64,000 nt of DNA from Schizosaccharomyces osmophilus (Eukaryota; Ascomycota; Schizosaccharomycetes; Schizosaccharomycetales; Schizosaccharomycetaceae), in NCBI RefSeq assembly GCF_027921745.1, contig NC_079240.1, positions 737,001-801,000 of the forward strand, read 5' to 3'. A program made the position numbers and the translations under genes. The notes beneath the pieces are model-generated. The model saw nothing but the letters and a program-made list of their open reading frames with translations. It had not been told where the DNA came from and did not search any database. Positions 46,284 through 55,790 of the stretch are shown piece after piece; within the stretch, counting starts at the first letter, position 1, and each line of letters starts with the position of its first letter.

Positions 46284-46715
46284 CTTGACGTTCTGAAAGT
46301 AGTGAACTTTTGCTTTTTCCTGGAGAATAGAAATTCAATAAGGACGCTTGGGAATGCACTATACAAGTTACAGAAAGCTGACGCACTCGGCTAATTTGCT
46401 GAAGTAGCATGTACCCTGGTTTGCAGAAGCAAATGAATGAAGGTTTTTTGTGATGGTGCAGAAAAGAATAAACAGTAGTTACATATGAATGTTACATTGT
46501 CAATAAATAAAAAGGTCTTTTATTGATTGATTCATTGAAAACGGAATTGAGGTTGTTTCATCGTTTCCTGGATAACTTGGATTAGTAGGTATCAACATCA
46601 ATAGTAGCAGAATGGAAACAACTCTTAAATGAGCGATGAGGCTTACGGAACATCGAGGAATAGTTTATTCATATCGTATCGTTGTCATTAAGTTAGAAGT
46701 AATATATTATTATAA
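46284..46715. other. Intergenic between gpi10 and dim1
   Basis: About 430 bp between the gpi10 stop and the dim1 start, both leftward. It acts as dim1 promoter; nothing else recognised. Confidence 0.4.
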
Positions 46716-48269
46716 TCATATACGAGACTTGCCCTCGTTGAAAGATTCGTATTGCTTCTCATAAACGAGTAAATTACCTCGTCGCTCTTCACTTTCTGGA
46801 ATCCAAGAGTTAAAGTACCTTGCAAACTCATTATATAAAAGTCCTTTGGAATGAAAATATTTTTCAAGCGATGGTAAGCGTTCTTCGAAAAAAACCAAGT
46901 AGTCCGGATATGCATCTAGTTGGTCAAGATAAGCTGGCATATCCAAGTAAAACCTATTGGTCTCATCAAATGGATGCTCAAAAGGTTCGCAGGTAAGGAA
47001 CCGCCACGTATGATCTGCAATCGGAACGTGAATTTGGGATTGCCAAGGTGTCGTATGGCAAGGTGCAAGAATAATACCAGTTTTGTTTTGGGCAGCAAGA
47101 GAATGAATCAACGGCATCACTTCTGCAGCCCCCAATTGATGATAACGGCAAAGGACAATTGCAACACCGATATGTACAGTGCTAATTATAACAAAAGCAC
47201 GGCGTATCCATTTTGAAGACACTGAAGCCAAACCATTTCCAATAGCTGAAAGAATTATAGGAGATAATGGATAGACAAACCGAAATTCTTTATGGGCAAT
47301 AAAGGAGTATGGAAGTAAAATAAATCCGACGGCGAAAATAGCCTGTAGGTCGAACGACAACAAGAGGAAAACAATATATCCCCCGCAGATAATTGGTATA
47401 GCTTGTGAAAGATAATAATGTGAGGAATTTACCCCATAAAGAGAAGAAAGACCTGATGTGACATTAAAGTTAAAGAAAGAAACGATAGGGAATACGAAAC
47501 GACCGTATACATATCGGTCTACCAAGACATTAAAAATGAATATCGCGCTTGTAACTGCAGTAATCTCTGGAAGGTGATTTAGCACTTCCAAAACTAACTG
47601 ACGCACCCTTGCAAATATCAAGCTAGGGCGAAGAAAAGATACTTTAGGCGAAGTTGTCCATAACAAAGTGGGAACGACCCAAACAAGTAGATTAGTAGGG
47701 CGAATAAGAAAAGCAATTCCAATAAAGATTATGAACCATATTAAAGCTCGAAATTTGAGGTTAGGATTATGGATGGTCTTGGTTTGACTTTGAGACACGA
47801 GCTTCAAATATTTTTGCCATTGCCAAAGAGCAAGAGCTGTCAGTGTTGTTTCCAACGAATTTGCAAAAGTTCGAACACCAACATAGGCATTAAAATAGGA
47901 GAATAGAGAACAAGCAAGGGTCCATCGGGCAGCTCTTCTGCCGTAGCGATGTAGGGCAAACTGATAAGTACCATAATCTAGGATAGCAGCAAAGGTTCCT
48001 TGTAGGATACGAGGAGCACACAGCATAATTGTGTAATTAGAATCCCATCCTAGTACTTTCAATAAGCGATACAAGGTAGCAAAAATAAGAGGATGCAGAC
48101 CAGAACGGATAGAGTTTCTCCATTCCCAAGTAAGAAATCCATATCCAAATACTAAATGATGAGCAACCTCCAAAGACTGGTAAAACTCGTCAGGTTGGAA
48201 AAACGTCTTTACCCATAACGCATTCCACCATCGAAAAGCAAATACCACAAACCATATCCAAGTCTGCAT
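46716..48269 (-). CDS. gpi10: GPI mannosyltransferase 3 (Gpi10/PIG-B, GT22)
   Basis: Single exon, 517 aa. It is a multi-pass ER membrane enzyme that adds the third mannose to the GPI anchor precursor. The GT22 signature is near the N-terminus: FFQPDEFYQSLEVAH with the essential DE pair, followed by YGFLTWEW and SGLHPLIFATLY. About ten hydrophobic helices follow, with KEFRFVYPLSPIIL in the expected position (family HKEFRFxxPLxP). The frame stays open upstream to 48317, but the first in-frame ATG is at 48269, and the resulting length agrees with S. pombe Gpi10 (about 506 aa). The start codon shares the CATG at 48267-48270 with the start codon of coq10 on the other strand. Confidence 0.93.
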   Translation of the reverse strand: MQTWIWFVVFAFRWWNALWVKTFFQPDEFYQSLEVAHHLVFGYGFLTWEWRNSIRSGLHPLIFATLYRLLKVLGWDSNYTIMLCAPRILQGTFAAILDYGTYQFALHRYGRRAARWTLACSLFSYFNAYVGVRTFANSLETTLTALALWQWQKYLKLVSQSQTKTIHNPNLKFRALIWFIIFIGIAFLIRPTNLLVWVVPTLLWTTSPKVSFLRPSLIFARVRQLVLEVLNHLPEITAVTSAIFIFNVLVDRYVYGRFVFPIVSFFNFNVTSGLSSLYGVNSSHYYLSQAIPIICGGYIVFLLLSFDLQAIFAVGFILLPYSFIAHKEFRFVYPLSPIILSAIGNGLASVSSKWIRRAFVIISTVHIGVAIVLCRYHQLGAAEVMPLIHSLAAQNKTGIILAPCHTTPWQSQIHVPIADHTWRFLTCEPFEHPFDETNRFYLDMPAYLDQLDAYPDYLVFFEERLPSLEKYFHSKGLLYNEFARYFNSWIPESEERRGNLLVYEKQYESFNEGKSRI

Positions 48270-48789
48270 GGCGTTTCGAAGTACGTTGCAATGTTTCGAA
48301 TGCTTTCGAGCATCCAAGCTGATGCCGTATAAACCTTCGTTCTTGTTTCGTCTGGTTAGTGATATCGATGAGTATGAGCGGTTTGTACCGTTCTGTCAGA
48401 GATCAAAAGTAACGAGCAGAGATCTTACAACAGGTTTGCCAAATAAAGCAGATTTAACTATTGGATTTGGTAAATTTTGCGAAACGTTTGATAGTCGAGT
48501 GGTTTGTGATCCAGTTGAGAGAACCGTCCTGGCAGATGCTTCTCATCACCAGTTGTTTCAGCATTTGAAAACAAATTGGAAAATAGTGGAGGCTTCTAAA
48601 GGAAGAATTCGAGTAGACTTGGAAGTGGAGTTTGAATTTCAAAGCAAACTTCATAGCGTCGTAAGCAAACTGGCAGGCTCCACGGTAGCTACCGAAATTA
48701 TTCAAGGATTCGTGGATCAAGCGAAGCAAAAATATGAGCTTGAACACTCAAAGGAACCACTCAAAGACGATCTTTCAAATGTCCCATGA
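48268..48789 (+). CDS. coq10: Coenzyme Q-binding START protein Coq10
   Basis: Single exon, 173 aa. Coq10 is a mitochondrial START-domain protein that binds ubiquinone and is required for its function in respiration. The core is clear: LFRLVSDIDEYERFVPFCQRSKV, followed by the beta-grasp of the polyketide-cyclase fold and a C-terminal amphipathic helix. The first 18-20 residues (MAFRSTLQCFECFRASK) have basic and hydroxylated residues and no acidic ones except one E, fitting a weak mitochondrial targeting sequence. A later ATG at 48322 would give 155 aa and leave the START core intact; S. pombe Coq10 (about 164 aa) lies between these. Divergent to, and overlapping, gpi10. Confidence 0.9.
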   Translation: MAFRSTLQCFECFRASKLMPYKPSFLFRLVSDIDEYERFVPFCQRSKVTSRDLTTGLPNKADLTIGFGKFCETFDSRVVCDPVERTVLADASHHQLFQHLKTNWKIVEASKGRIRVDLEVEFEFQSKLHSVVSKLAGSTVATEIIQGFVDQAKQKYELEHSKEPLKDDLSNVP

Positions 48790-49711
48790 AATTGGGGAAT
48801 TGGGAATCCCATCCTGTTCTAAATTAACACTAAGATTCGACTATAAATTACAGTGATGCGAAAAAAGTATATTTACTTTTCTTCAAAAAGAAACAAGCTG
48901 CAAGAAGAAAAGGAAGTTTTATTCTCAAAAGACCACCTAAGCCAATTTTACGAACATTGTACATAATTGCTAAACTAAATTGTTGACGACTCAGAATACA
49001 ATTCACGGACAGTTACCATCTTTGGATATCCAAGTTAGCTCTGTATCTGCAACTCCATTTCCTACGCTTCGTCTTATTTTTAGAGGAGTAATCCAGTGTA
49101 ATGTTCAAGATACCCATAAAGATATTGTTTCTCGGATTACTCTATAAGAATGGAGGATTGCCTAGGATAACCGTTTCCGTGTCTTTTCGTTCACAACTCC
49201 TATACCCCATCTATATTCATTGGCTAGAAAAGAGCTGAGGGAGGAATGTGTTGAGAGACAAGTCGCTTTGCAATGTAATAAATGATTCCCTTAGATACAT
49301 ATATCTCAATACCTCTTTTTCAACGTTTGTTTCATGGTGTAGCAAGTCTACTCCTAGTACGAACAATAGTCTTGGCAGTAAAATTGGATTCGAAATCATC
49401 ACTCAAAGAAAAAACGACTAACGAATCTTTTGTTTTTGCCAATAATGCAATGAATTTACAGACACGAATGTAAACTACTATAACATAACTTCACAAACAC
49501 AACATACCTTTTATTCCGTTAAAAATCTAGCAAGCGCAATTTAAGTCTTAATTTCATTTCATTCAGTTTTCTTAACACTAGTTTCCTCCTTCACACCGTA
49601 CATACAATCCTTTAATTGAATATTGACTAAACATAGGATATTGTAAATAAACAAACAGCAAGTAACAACCGAGTCACAACACTTGAAAGACTTCAGTCGT
49701 TACGTGTGCAG
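48790..49711. other. Intergenic upstream of atg20
   Basis: About 920 bp between coq10 and atg20, both rightward. It holds a long-range inverted repeat (GAGTAATCC at 49086-49094 and GGATTACTC at 49134-49142). No protein gene; an RNA gene is possible but not recognised. Confidence 0.4.
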
Positions 49712-51664
49712 ATGGTATTACTCACAGGTATGAACTTTTTTATCTATTCAAATTACGATACGCTGTACTTTCTTGACCATTATTAACGACGGTCCTTACG
49801 ATCTGCTATCTATATTTATAAAGGAATCAGACCAATACATAACCAACCAAATATCTGTTATGGACGTATTAAAAGAAGGTGGTTATAAAGAAAGACCGTC
49901 TTTAGATTCTCATGAAACCGCTGAAGGATTGGATAGGCGAACTCGTCTCCAGATTTCGATTGTTAGCACCGTGACATCTTCAGATGGATCGTTTGTGGAA
50001 TACGAAATCGCACACAAGGTACGTTTTATAAAACTTCATTGCAGTTTAAACAATTGATGAATTGGGGATGTGTCGCTAATCCATGCGAATGCTTTAGAAG
50101 CGATCTGTTTGGAGGCGGTATTCAGATTTCGAGTCTTTGGTAAAGTTGATGCATAGACGCTACCCAGCAGCAATTGTACCACCAATTCCAGGAAAGCAAT
50201 CACTACGTATGTTTAAAATGAGCAGATTTCGCTCATAAGTTGCTCTTACTTGCCAAGACCGGTCACTAACGAAGGCTTTATGGGCTCTGTTATGAGCCAA
50301 GCAAGCCTTATATAGTAAGCTATGCAAAGAATCCTAGAAAAGCGAAAAATGATGCCGATTTTTTGGGATTCCGTTCCCGTATGCTTGAACTCTTCCTTCG
50401 CCAGTGCTTCTTACATCCATTGCTCCATGTCGATATAGATTTTGACAAATTTATCAATTCCAGCATTTCATGGAGCGCCATAATATCTTCTATGGGTTTA
50501 CCAAAAGATTCCACCGATCCTCTTCGCTTGCCTCCGATTGGTACTGAACCCGACCCTTTTGCGCACTTGCGCTCTTCTATGCCTTTAGTAATGTCTAACG
50601 CAGTAACCCCTCCATCCTCAAAAAGCAAAAAACAAAATGTTCCTTCTCAATCAGCCCGTCCCACCAGCAACCCTTCCACTACCTCTTCTATAGATGGACC
50701 TGTCTATCCGGACTCTGAAGACGAAGCAAAACATCCACCTACATCTAGTGAACTGCTCATTACGCATGATTCAGATGATAATACATCTTCTGCTTCTGTT
50801 CAAGAACATTCCTCCTACCTCCCATCGGCTATTGATGAACTTTCCATATCTTCAAATCCACAAGACACTACCCGCCCAGAATCCAAAGATTTAACAACGT
50901 ATACCAATGAAGTAATGCTTTGTCGAAAGTTTCTGCATCATAACCTCAGCCCTTCTATTCATTCTACTTTAAATGGGATTTCTAAAATGGAGTCATCTCT
51001 CTCCAAATTGGGATCTGCTTTTCATTCTTTAACCGCTTTAAGCGAGGCTCACTTAGCAAACCATTTACAAGTCATTGCTAATGCGTTCGAATTTAGTGGG
51101 ATGTATGCAAAGGAATTAGAACAAGAGTTTAACTCTGCTGTATACGAAAAGCTAATTCAGTCGATGCAGTTAGCTCGTTCTGCCGTTAGGGCTCTTAAAT
51201 ATAAGGACTTAAAAATACAGCAGAGAGATTTTTTAAAAGATCAGTTAGTTCACTCGAGCTCTATCAATTCAATAGATTCGTCGTCGCCCTCTTCTCAGCC
51301 ATTCAATCGGCTGAACACAATTCAACGCACAATGGTTTCACATGCAAAAAAGGGATACACAATTTTTGGAAAATTACAGAATGCAATTTACGATTTTGTT
51401 GATGGCGAAACATCCATTAGCAAGGAAACGTTGCAAGAGCATAGAACAACTATTGAAAACCAACTGACCGCTGCAAGCTGGGATTGTCAAACAATTGATA
51501 AACTCATCGATGAGGAGCTAGAATTCTATAAATTATGCCAAAGCACTCAACTGCAAGAGATAGTGAACGCGGTGCATGCTTCAATTTCAAAATGGGCGCA
51601 ATCAAACCTACAACGATGGTTACGAACAAGAGAAGAATTAGAGGAATTGTCGAGATGTATATGA
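49712..51664 (+). CDS. atg20: Sorting nexin Atg20 (PX-BAR)
   Basis: Four-exon model: 49712-49727, 49831-50018, 50098-50206 and 50316-51664, giving 553 aa. The first exon is only 16 nt (MVLLT plus one base); if it is wrong, the next in-frame ATG at 49860 gives a protein about 15 residues shorter. The PX domain is certain because two later splices rebuild it: EYEIAHK/KRSVWRRYSDFESL and IPGKQSL/LSYAKNPRKAKNDADF, then RSRMLELFLRQCFLHPLL. The PX domain binds PI3P; the rest is a serine-rich insert and an alpha-helical BAR region (about residues 350-553). Atg20 with Snx4 works in selective autophagy and endosomal recycling; S. pombe has the orthologue in the same place (about 534 aa). The third exon can start at either AG of a TTAG/AAG pair. 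Confidence 0.87.
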
Positions 51665-52523
51665 CAACTTATCATTTTTGCTTATTGGTTCACGAAGAGC
51701 AACGCACGTTTATAATGTGTCAGTTACGATTTATGATGATGACTTTTTTTCTTTATATTCAATCTTTTAAACCTGTTACCATGTATATTAATTATATTAA
51801 TTTATTTTCCTCAATGCATTTTTGCGTGTTCAATGGTATAATTATAAGAAACCCTATGGATCTTTGTAGTATCAGCGGGGTTGAAGCGGACCGTTTTTAA
51901 GCAGAAGTATAGTAGTCTTTGCAAATTCTGGGAATATATATTAATTTGGATGGTCAAAATCTATTTGAGCGCACTAGTAGAAGATACAGAATGAAATGAA
52001 TAGCAAAAGCGTAAAAACTTTGGGAATTTTATTGACGGTTAGTACATGCATAGATCCAAAAAGGAAAAGAAATAAGGACCAAGTTGAGAATAAAGATGGT
52101 TTATTCAATTTTTATTGGCAATCATTAAGCAAAAAAGTAAGATATAATGGAACAACATGTTTGCCGAATCCAGTGACCAAAAACACATAGAAAGAATGTA
52201 AATGGTCCTCCAATAGAAACTAAACTTTACTGTTTTGCAATTTCAATTCCTCTTAAACTATCTTGAAGAGGGAAGTAAGTAGAAACAAGGTGAAAAACCA
52301 GCACCCAAGAATATAGGTTGAAGCCAATTCAAACATTAGAATCAAATGTGATATAAATAAGAGATTATTCTTATTATATTTTGTTTTCAAAAAACCAAGG
52401 TAAAAGTACAAAGGTGAAACAATGCAATTCAATTTACGGTAGAAGAGATGAAAAGGGGGATTTTCATGACTTGTAAGAGGAAATTACACGCAAATCACGA
52501 GGATTAATAAACAAAAATCACAG
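51665..52523. other. Intergenic between convergent genes
   Basis: About 860 bp between atg20 and tim23 3' ends. Two frames are open here (51535-51900 and 51996-52190), neither with family features. No gene supported. Confidence 0.4.
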
Positions 52524-53156
52524 TTAATCCTTCTTGCTCGTCAAAGTCTTTTTGACAAAAGCCCAAACACCAGCAGCAGAAGCCACCAAGGTACTACTGA
52601 TGGCCATTGCACGCACGCCACGAGTAGACTTGTAAAGAGCACCAGTTACAGCACCAGCAGCAACACTGTTTTCCCAGCTATGCTTTTCGCGCTTGTAACC
52701 GATAAAGGAGTTGATTCCATTGTACACAATGGCGAGCACACCAAGAGAGTTTCCGACAAAAGGACCACGGCGTGTGACACCGTTCAAAACACCGTTCAAA
52801 CGAAGTCTAGTAGAAGAGATGTCTCTAGTTTTTTTAAGACCTTCATTTAAACCCCATGCACCACCAACGGCTAAACCGGTCAAATACGAAGTACCAGTTC
52901 CGTAGCAAAGATCGTCTTGCCAACCACGAGAAGGGAGAGCCATACTATCACCAGGCAAAGCGCTTAAGGCATCTTCTTCAATAAGCAAATAGTCTAAAGG
53001 CTTATCTAATTCTGCCAAAGGATGAAGCTTTGCGGGATCAAATTCTGACTGAGAGAGGATATCCGAAGCAGAGGATCCCGGGGAGGCTTCATTTTCAACA
53101 GGTTTTGCCAGAGTATCTTGATTTTCCTTTTTTTCTCTTGTAAATAACCAAGACAT
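52524..53156 (-). CDS. tim23: Mitochondrial import channel subunit Tim23
   Basis: Single exon, 210 aa, identical in length to the S. pombe orthologue as I recall it. The N-terminal half (to about residue 85) is a soluble acidic intermembrane-space segment with DILSQSEFDPAKLHPLAELDK; the C-terminal half has four membrane helices with glycine-rich Tim17/22/23 (PRAT) features: CYGTGTSYLTGLAVGGAWGL, RLRLNGVLNGVTRRGPFVGN, NSVAAGAVTGALYKSTRG. It is the pore-linked core of the TIM23 presequence translocase in the inner membrane. Start is the ATG at 53156 (MSWLFTREKK); the upstream codon in frame is TTG. Confidence 0.96.
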   Translation of the reverse strand: MSWLFTREKKENQDTLAKPVENEASPGSSASDILSQSEFDPAKLHPLAELDKPLDYLLIEEDALSALPGDSMALPSRGWQDDLCYGTGTSYLTGLAVGGAWGLNEGLKKTRDISSTRLRLNGVLNGVTRRGPFVGNSLGVLAIVYNGINSFIGYKREKHSWENSVAAGAVTGALYKSTRGVRAMAISSTLVASAAGVWAFVKKTLTSKKD

Positions 53157-53916
53157 GTTCAATTTTGTGATTTGAACTTACAAAGAAGATGTTGGTTGTC
53201 AGTCGGTGGACGCCGCCTATTTTAACGCGCTGGGGATTAGGGTCAATTTCATTTGATGAACGATTTTGATATTTTCTACTTACAATAATTGCCTTTTCTT
53301 TTGTTTTATATTCAATCTAAAATGTAAATATTTTTTTGTTTAAAAACTGATTTTACTTTATACATCCATTTGCAAGTCATATCGTTGTAAAAACATAGAC
53401 ATTTATACCGTCCTTCGTCTGCTCCATTGAATAAATCTTTTAAAGTATATTTTTGGGAAATAATTAAAAAAGAAGGACCTAATAAACTGGCAAAGAGCGA
53501 GGTAACGTTCAAGCACTACTCTGTGAAAAGGTACATTTAGTATAGCTAACTGAAATAAAAAACAGCATGAAATTAAGACCAAGGGTTTACCGATCTTTCG
53601 AGACGAGCAAAAGCTACTAAAAATTAAACAAGAAAAATAGTTAAATAGTTAAAAAAAATTGAGGGGATAGGCCTCTCGGATCGAACCTTTTTTAAAGAAA
53701 AAGGAATCGCACAGAAACGCCATAAAAATTGATTCTAGATAAAGCAATAAAAAAGATTATTAAATTGCAATTTGTCGAAGGGGAAGACAAAAACAATAAT
53801 GAACGTATGTATAAGAGAAATCACAACGAAAGACGAAATTTTAGGACCATCAACTGCATCCGTAAACTGGATCTACTTCTTTTTCTTGAAGATGTTGATT
53901 GCACTTATGTCCCCGC
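53157..53916. other. Intergenic upstream of tim23
   Basis: About 760 bp between the end of the cytochrome b5 gene and the tim23 start. An isolated GGTTCGATCC word followed by a T-run occurs on the minus strand (53687-53678, T8 at 53658-53651); see rejected items. Nothing else recognised. Confidence 0.4.
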
Positions 53917-54855
53917 TTATTTAATGAAATACATACGGAAAGCAACGTAAGCAACAATCATAGCGACAACGAAGACCCACATTGCAGGATGGCTAGAAAG
54001 CAATGTTAGTTGAAATCTGAAACAGATGAAATATATATTTCCTTGTGTCTCAGAGCAAAGATAAGAATAGCCATTCTGAATAAAATTATGATCCCTACTT
54101 TGTTTCAATGACCCAAGATTACTTACATAGCCTGAGAAGAGTCGTAGCACTTGTCGTCAGAGTAAGAATTTGTAGGCAATTCAGGACCACCTTCCGTCTA
54201 AAGTAGCATCAGTTAGTAAATGTCTATCGATGTTTGAAACCAACCTTAACCAATTTGCCAACAAAAAACTTTTTAAGCATCTCTCGAGCGTCTTCTGAGT
54301 GACCAACATCATCAAAGGGACCGCTTGCATCGTGACCTACAATAAGAATATTAGCAAACACAATGACGAGAAACGATATAAAATTCAGCGGACATGCGGA
54401 TTCTAACAAATGCAAACACAAAGGCTGTACAGGGCCCACAAAGTTAGAATTCACAAACAAGAGCAAAGTTTTTGGGAAGAAAGCGACAGTCAAGTCACCA
54501 TTCTGTATGAACTAAAATCAACCATTCGACGCGTCCTCAACAAGAAAAACGCGTCGTTTTCTTTTTTCTTTTCGTATTCCCTGTGTGAAAATACTGATAG
54601 CGAGTTCCCATTCCTTCCACCTTGGCCCTTCTTTTCGTCAGATACTGATCAGACGTATACAGCCTTGCATTTTCACTCATTTCCCGTTACAGACATCAAT
54701 TTCTTACCAGCAAGATCTACCAAGACTTCTTCACCACCAGGATGGGCCTCAATGAACTTGGTAATGTCGAAGACCTCATCCTTGATGGCAATCCATAAGT
54801 CCTCGCGAGTGTTGTGCTGCATCACTTCCTCAACAGAAACGATCTTTTCAGTCAT
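53917..54855 (-). CDS. oca8: Cytochrome b5
   Basis: Four exons on the minus strand: 54855-54708, 54336-54245, 54197-54127 and 53992-53917, giving 128 aa, as in S. pombe (about 129). It is an ER tail-anchored electron carrier serving sterol and fatty-acid desaturation. The two haem ligands are present: H38 in EAHPGGEEVL and H62 in DDVGHSEDAR. Splicing joins VDLAG to HDASGPFDD. A short linker (GGPELPTNSYSDD) leads to one C-terminal membrane helix (WVFVVAMIVAYVAF) and the tail RMYFIK. The last acceptor was taken after CTAAC...TTTCTAG; the AG 24 nt upstream would add eight residues (FQLTLLSS). The first intron is 371 nt, far above the local norm. Confidence 0.9.
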
Positions 54856-55259
54856 TTTTTTTCTATTTCTTTTGGTTCTTTCTGGTTCTTTTCAGTAAGC
54901 AGTGCCTTTGAAGCGATTGATGTTGAGATCCAGCAAGTCGCGGTGCTTCCAATAAGAAGAGCTGAATATTCTATTACCAGCTTTTAAGCATGCCTTTCGA
55001 AGGTGGTCCGATTTACACACTCAAAAAGTAGTCACGCATTGGATTTTGCAAAGTGCACCCAAAATTCATGACTTGACAAAAGCCAATATTTTACCAGCCC
55101 TTCTGCTTTTCCTACTTTTCATTTTTCCGGGTTCAAAGTTGAATATACTATAGAACAAGAGATACTTTTTTTGTAGTTACGTAATCTGTTTCTAGATCTG
55201 TAAATTTCCATTTCTTTTCCCTTTTTTGGTTAATTCACAGTTTTTGCGCTCTTCCAAAC
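54856..55259. other. Divergent promoter, oca8 / mrpl31
   Basis: About 400 bp shared by two divergent genes. GC content is slightly higher near 54900-55000; no motif assigned. Confidence 0.4.
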
Positions 55260-55607
55260 ATGTTTGGCCCTTTTCGCAGTACACTTGCCCGACTTGGAGG
55301 TTTAGTTAAGAAAGATCCCTGGAGGTTGTCACACAATCGAAAATATCGTCTCCGTCAACGACTTCGCGGCGTTGATCAGGTTGTCGATGTCCTACGTTCT
55401 GCTTTGTCAAAACAAAATGAATCGGTACATGCCATTGAAAGCTTTGCGGCTACAAATCCAAAAGAATCTGAAATGACACCCAAAGATAAGTACACTGTGT
55501 TCACCAGAAAAACACAGGGTTCTGGCCCTGGTGGATTTCGCAAATCTATACATAAAGTGCCTAAATGGACCAAGATTACTCATCGCACCAACCCTGAAGG
55601 TTTTTAA
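55260..55607 (+). CDS. mrpl31: Mitochondrial large-subunit ribosomal protein mL60 (Mrpl31)
   Basis: Single exon, 115 aa. The small basic protein shows the family pattern: MFGPFRSTLARLGGL, a Trp-Arg-Leu-Ser basic stretch (PWRLSHNRKYRLRQRLR), EMTPKDKYTVFTRK, and the C-terminal block FRKSIHKVPKWTKITHR ending NPEGF. Yeast Mrpl31 ends in the same way. It belongs to the fungal-specific part of the mitochondrial 54S subunit. Good length match with yeast Mrpl31. Confidence 0.93.
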   Translation: MFGPFRSTLARLGGLVKKDPWRLSHNRKYRLRQRLRGVDQVVDVLRSALSKQNESVHAIESFAATNPKESEMTPKDKYTVFTRKTQGSGPGGFRKSIHKVPKWTKITHRTNPEGF

Positions 55608-55790
55608 TCATTATTCTTTTTACGTTGCTTTTTTTTTGCCTTTCTCTAATGATAATTCTTTAACCTTCTCTCCTCTGTGCCTTGAAATCTTATATGCATT
55701 GTTTAATACCTCTTTTACCAATAATATACAAGTCTTTCGTTTACAAGCTTTACAGAAACCATCCATTTTTCTGATGGATCTCGTGTTACC

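Noticed and set aside
46920-47216. Open frames antisense to gpi10, aah3 and other long genes
   Set aside because: They mirror the codon structure of the well-supported gene on the other strand.
51535-51900. Open frame of 121 codons after atg20
   Set aside because: It overlaps the end of atg20 in another frame, and the part beyond is low-complexity AT-rich sequence with no family features.
53678-53687. Minus-strand B-box word GGTTCGATCC followed by a T8 tract
   Set aside because: Looks like a Pol III promoter element and terminator, but no tRNA fold or convincing A box is present. Other matches to the short B-box pattern occur by chance in the window (7181, and one inside pup3).
53993-54016. 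Earlier acceptor for the last oca8 exon, adding eight residues
   Set aside because: The later TTTCTAG is preceded by a perfect CTAAC at a normal distance, and gives the expected family length.
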